Assembly (NCBI GenBank): GCA_021159525.1
Contig: JAGHEC010000298.1
Span: 1-5,486, forward strand
Direction: 5' to 3'
DNA length: 5,486 nt
From: Deltaproteobacteria bacterium
Lineage (GTDB): Bacteria > Desulfobacterota > DSM-4660 > Desulfatiglandales > Desulfatiglandaceae
The first letter of the stretch is position 1. Every line of letters starts with the position of its first letter. Both the position numbers and the translations under genes were made by a program. Under the pieces are notes generated by a model that saw only the letters and a list, made by a program, of their open reading frames with translations, made no database searches and was not told the DNA's origin. This document shows, one piece after another, positions 5,439 through 5,486 of this stretch.

Positions 5439-5486
5439 TGCCGTCTCTTCGTGACTTATCAGTGGGGGAAGCCGCAGCTCGACGAA

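Overview
This window most likely comes from an anaerobic, sulfate-reducer-like member of Desulfobacterota (the former Deltaproteobacteria). That is an inference from an aminotransferase paired with a NIL-domain/2[4Fe-4S] ferredoxin, from gene content and from moderately GC-rich codon use. No rRNA or other taxonomic marker is present. There are five convincing protein genes, no tRNA or rRNA, no CRISPR array and no transposase gene.

Layout: 1-326 is non-coding and consists of two abutting copies of a palindromic repeat plus a decayed third end. 327-1952 (+) holds a fold-type I PLP aminotransferase followed closely by a small NIL-domain/dicluster ferredoxin, probably one transcription unit. The opposite-strand unit runs leftwards from 5225 to 1964: a ParA-type ATPase, an overlapping CpsD/BY-kinase-like P-loop protein, then, after a 309-bp gap, a Wzz/GumC-like polysaccharide co-polymerase. 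The two units converge with only 11 bp between stop codons. 5226-5486 holds the upstream region of the ParA gene and the left half of another repeat copy.

The minus-strand genes look like a regulatory module for surface polysaccharide: an inner-membrane chain-length/export protein (two membrane segments, a coiled coil, a Pro-rich motif), a cytoplasmic kinase-like partner, and a ParA ATPase with intact nucleotide-binding motifs. The kinase-like protein is unusual. Its Walker A lysine is replaced by Asn, the second Asp of Walker A' by Asn, it has no C-terminal Tyr cluster, and its long N-terminal extension carries three copies of a P-x-x-G-[IM]-D-[ML] motif spaced about 30 residues apart. It may be a pseudo-kinase or adaptor, with ParA as the only clearly competent ATPase.

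The other outstanding signal is a family of MITE-like elements of about 120-150 bp, all in one orientation, with terminal inverted repeats (consensus GTAACAGCTCAATAA) around a strong internal hairpin. Copies sit at both window edges, in the 5' region of the aminotransferase and between the kinase-like and co-polymerase genes.
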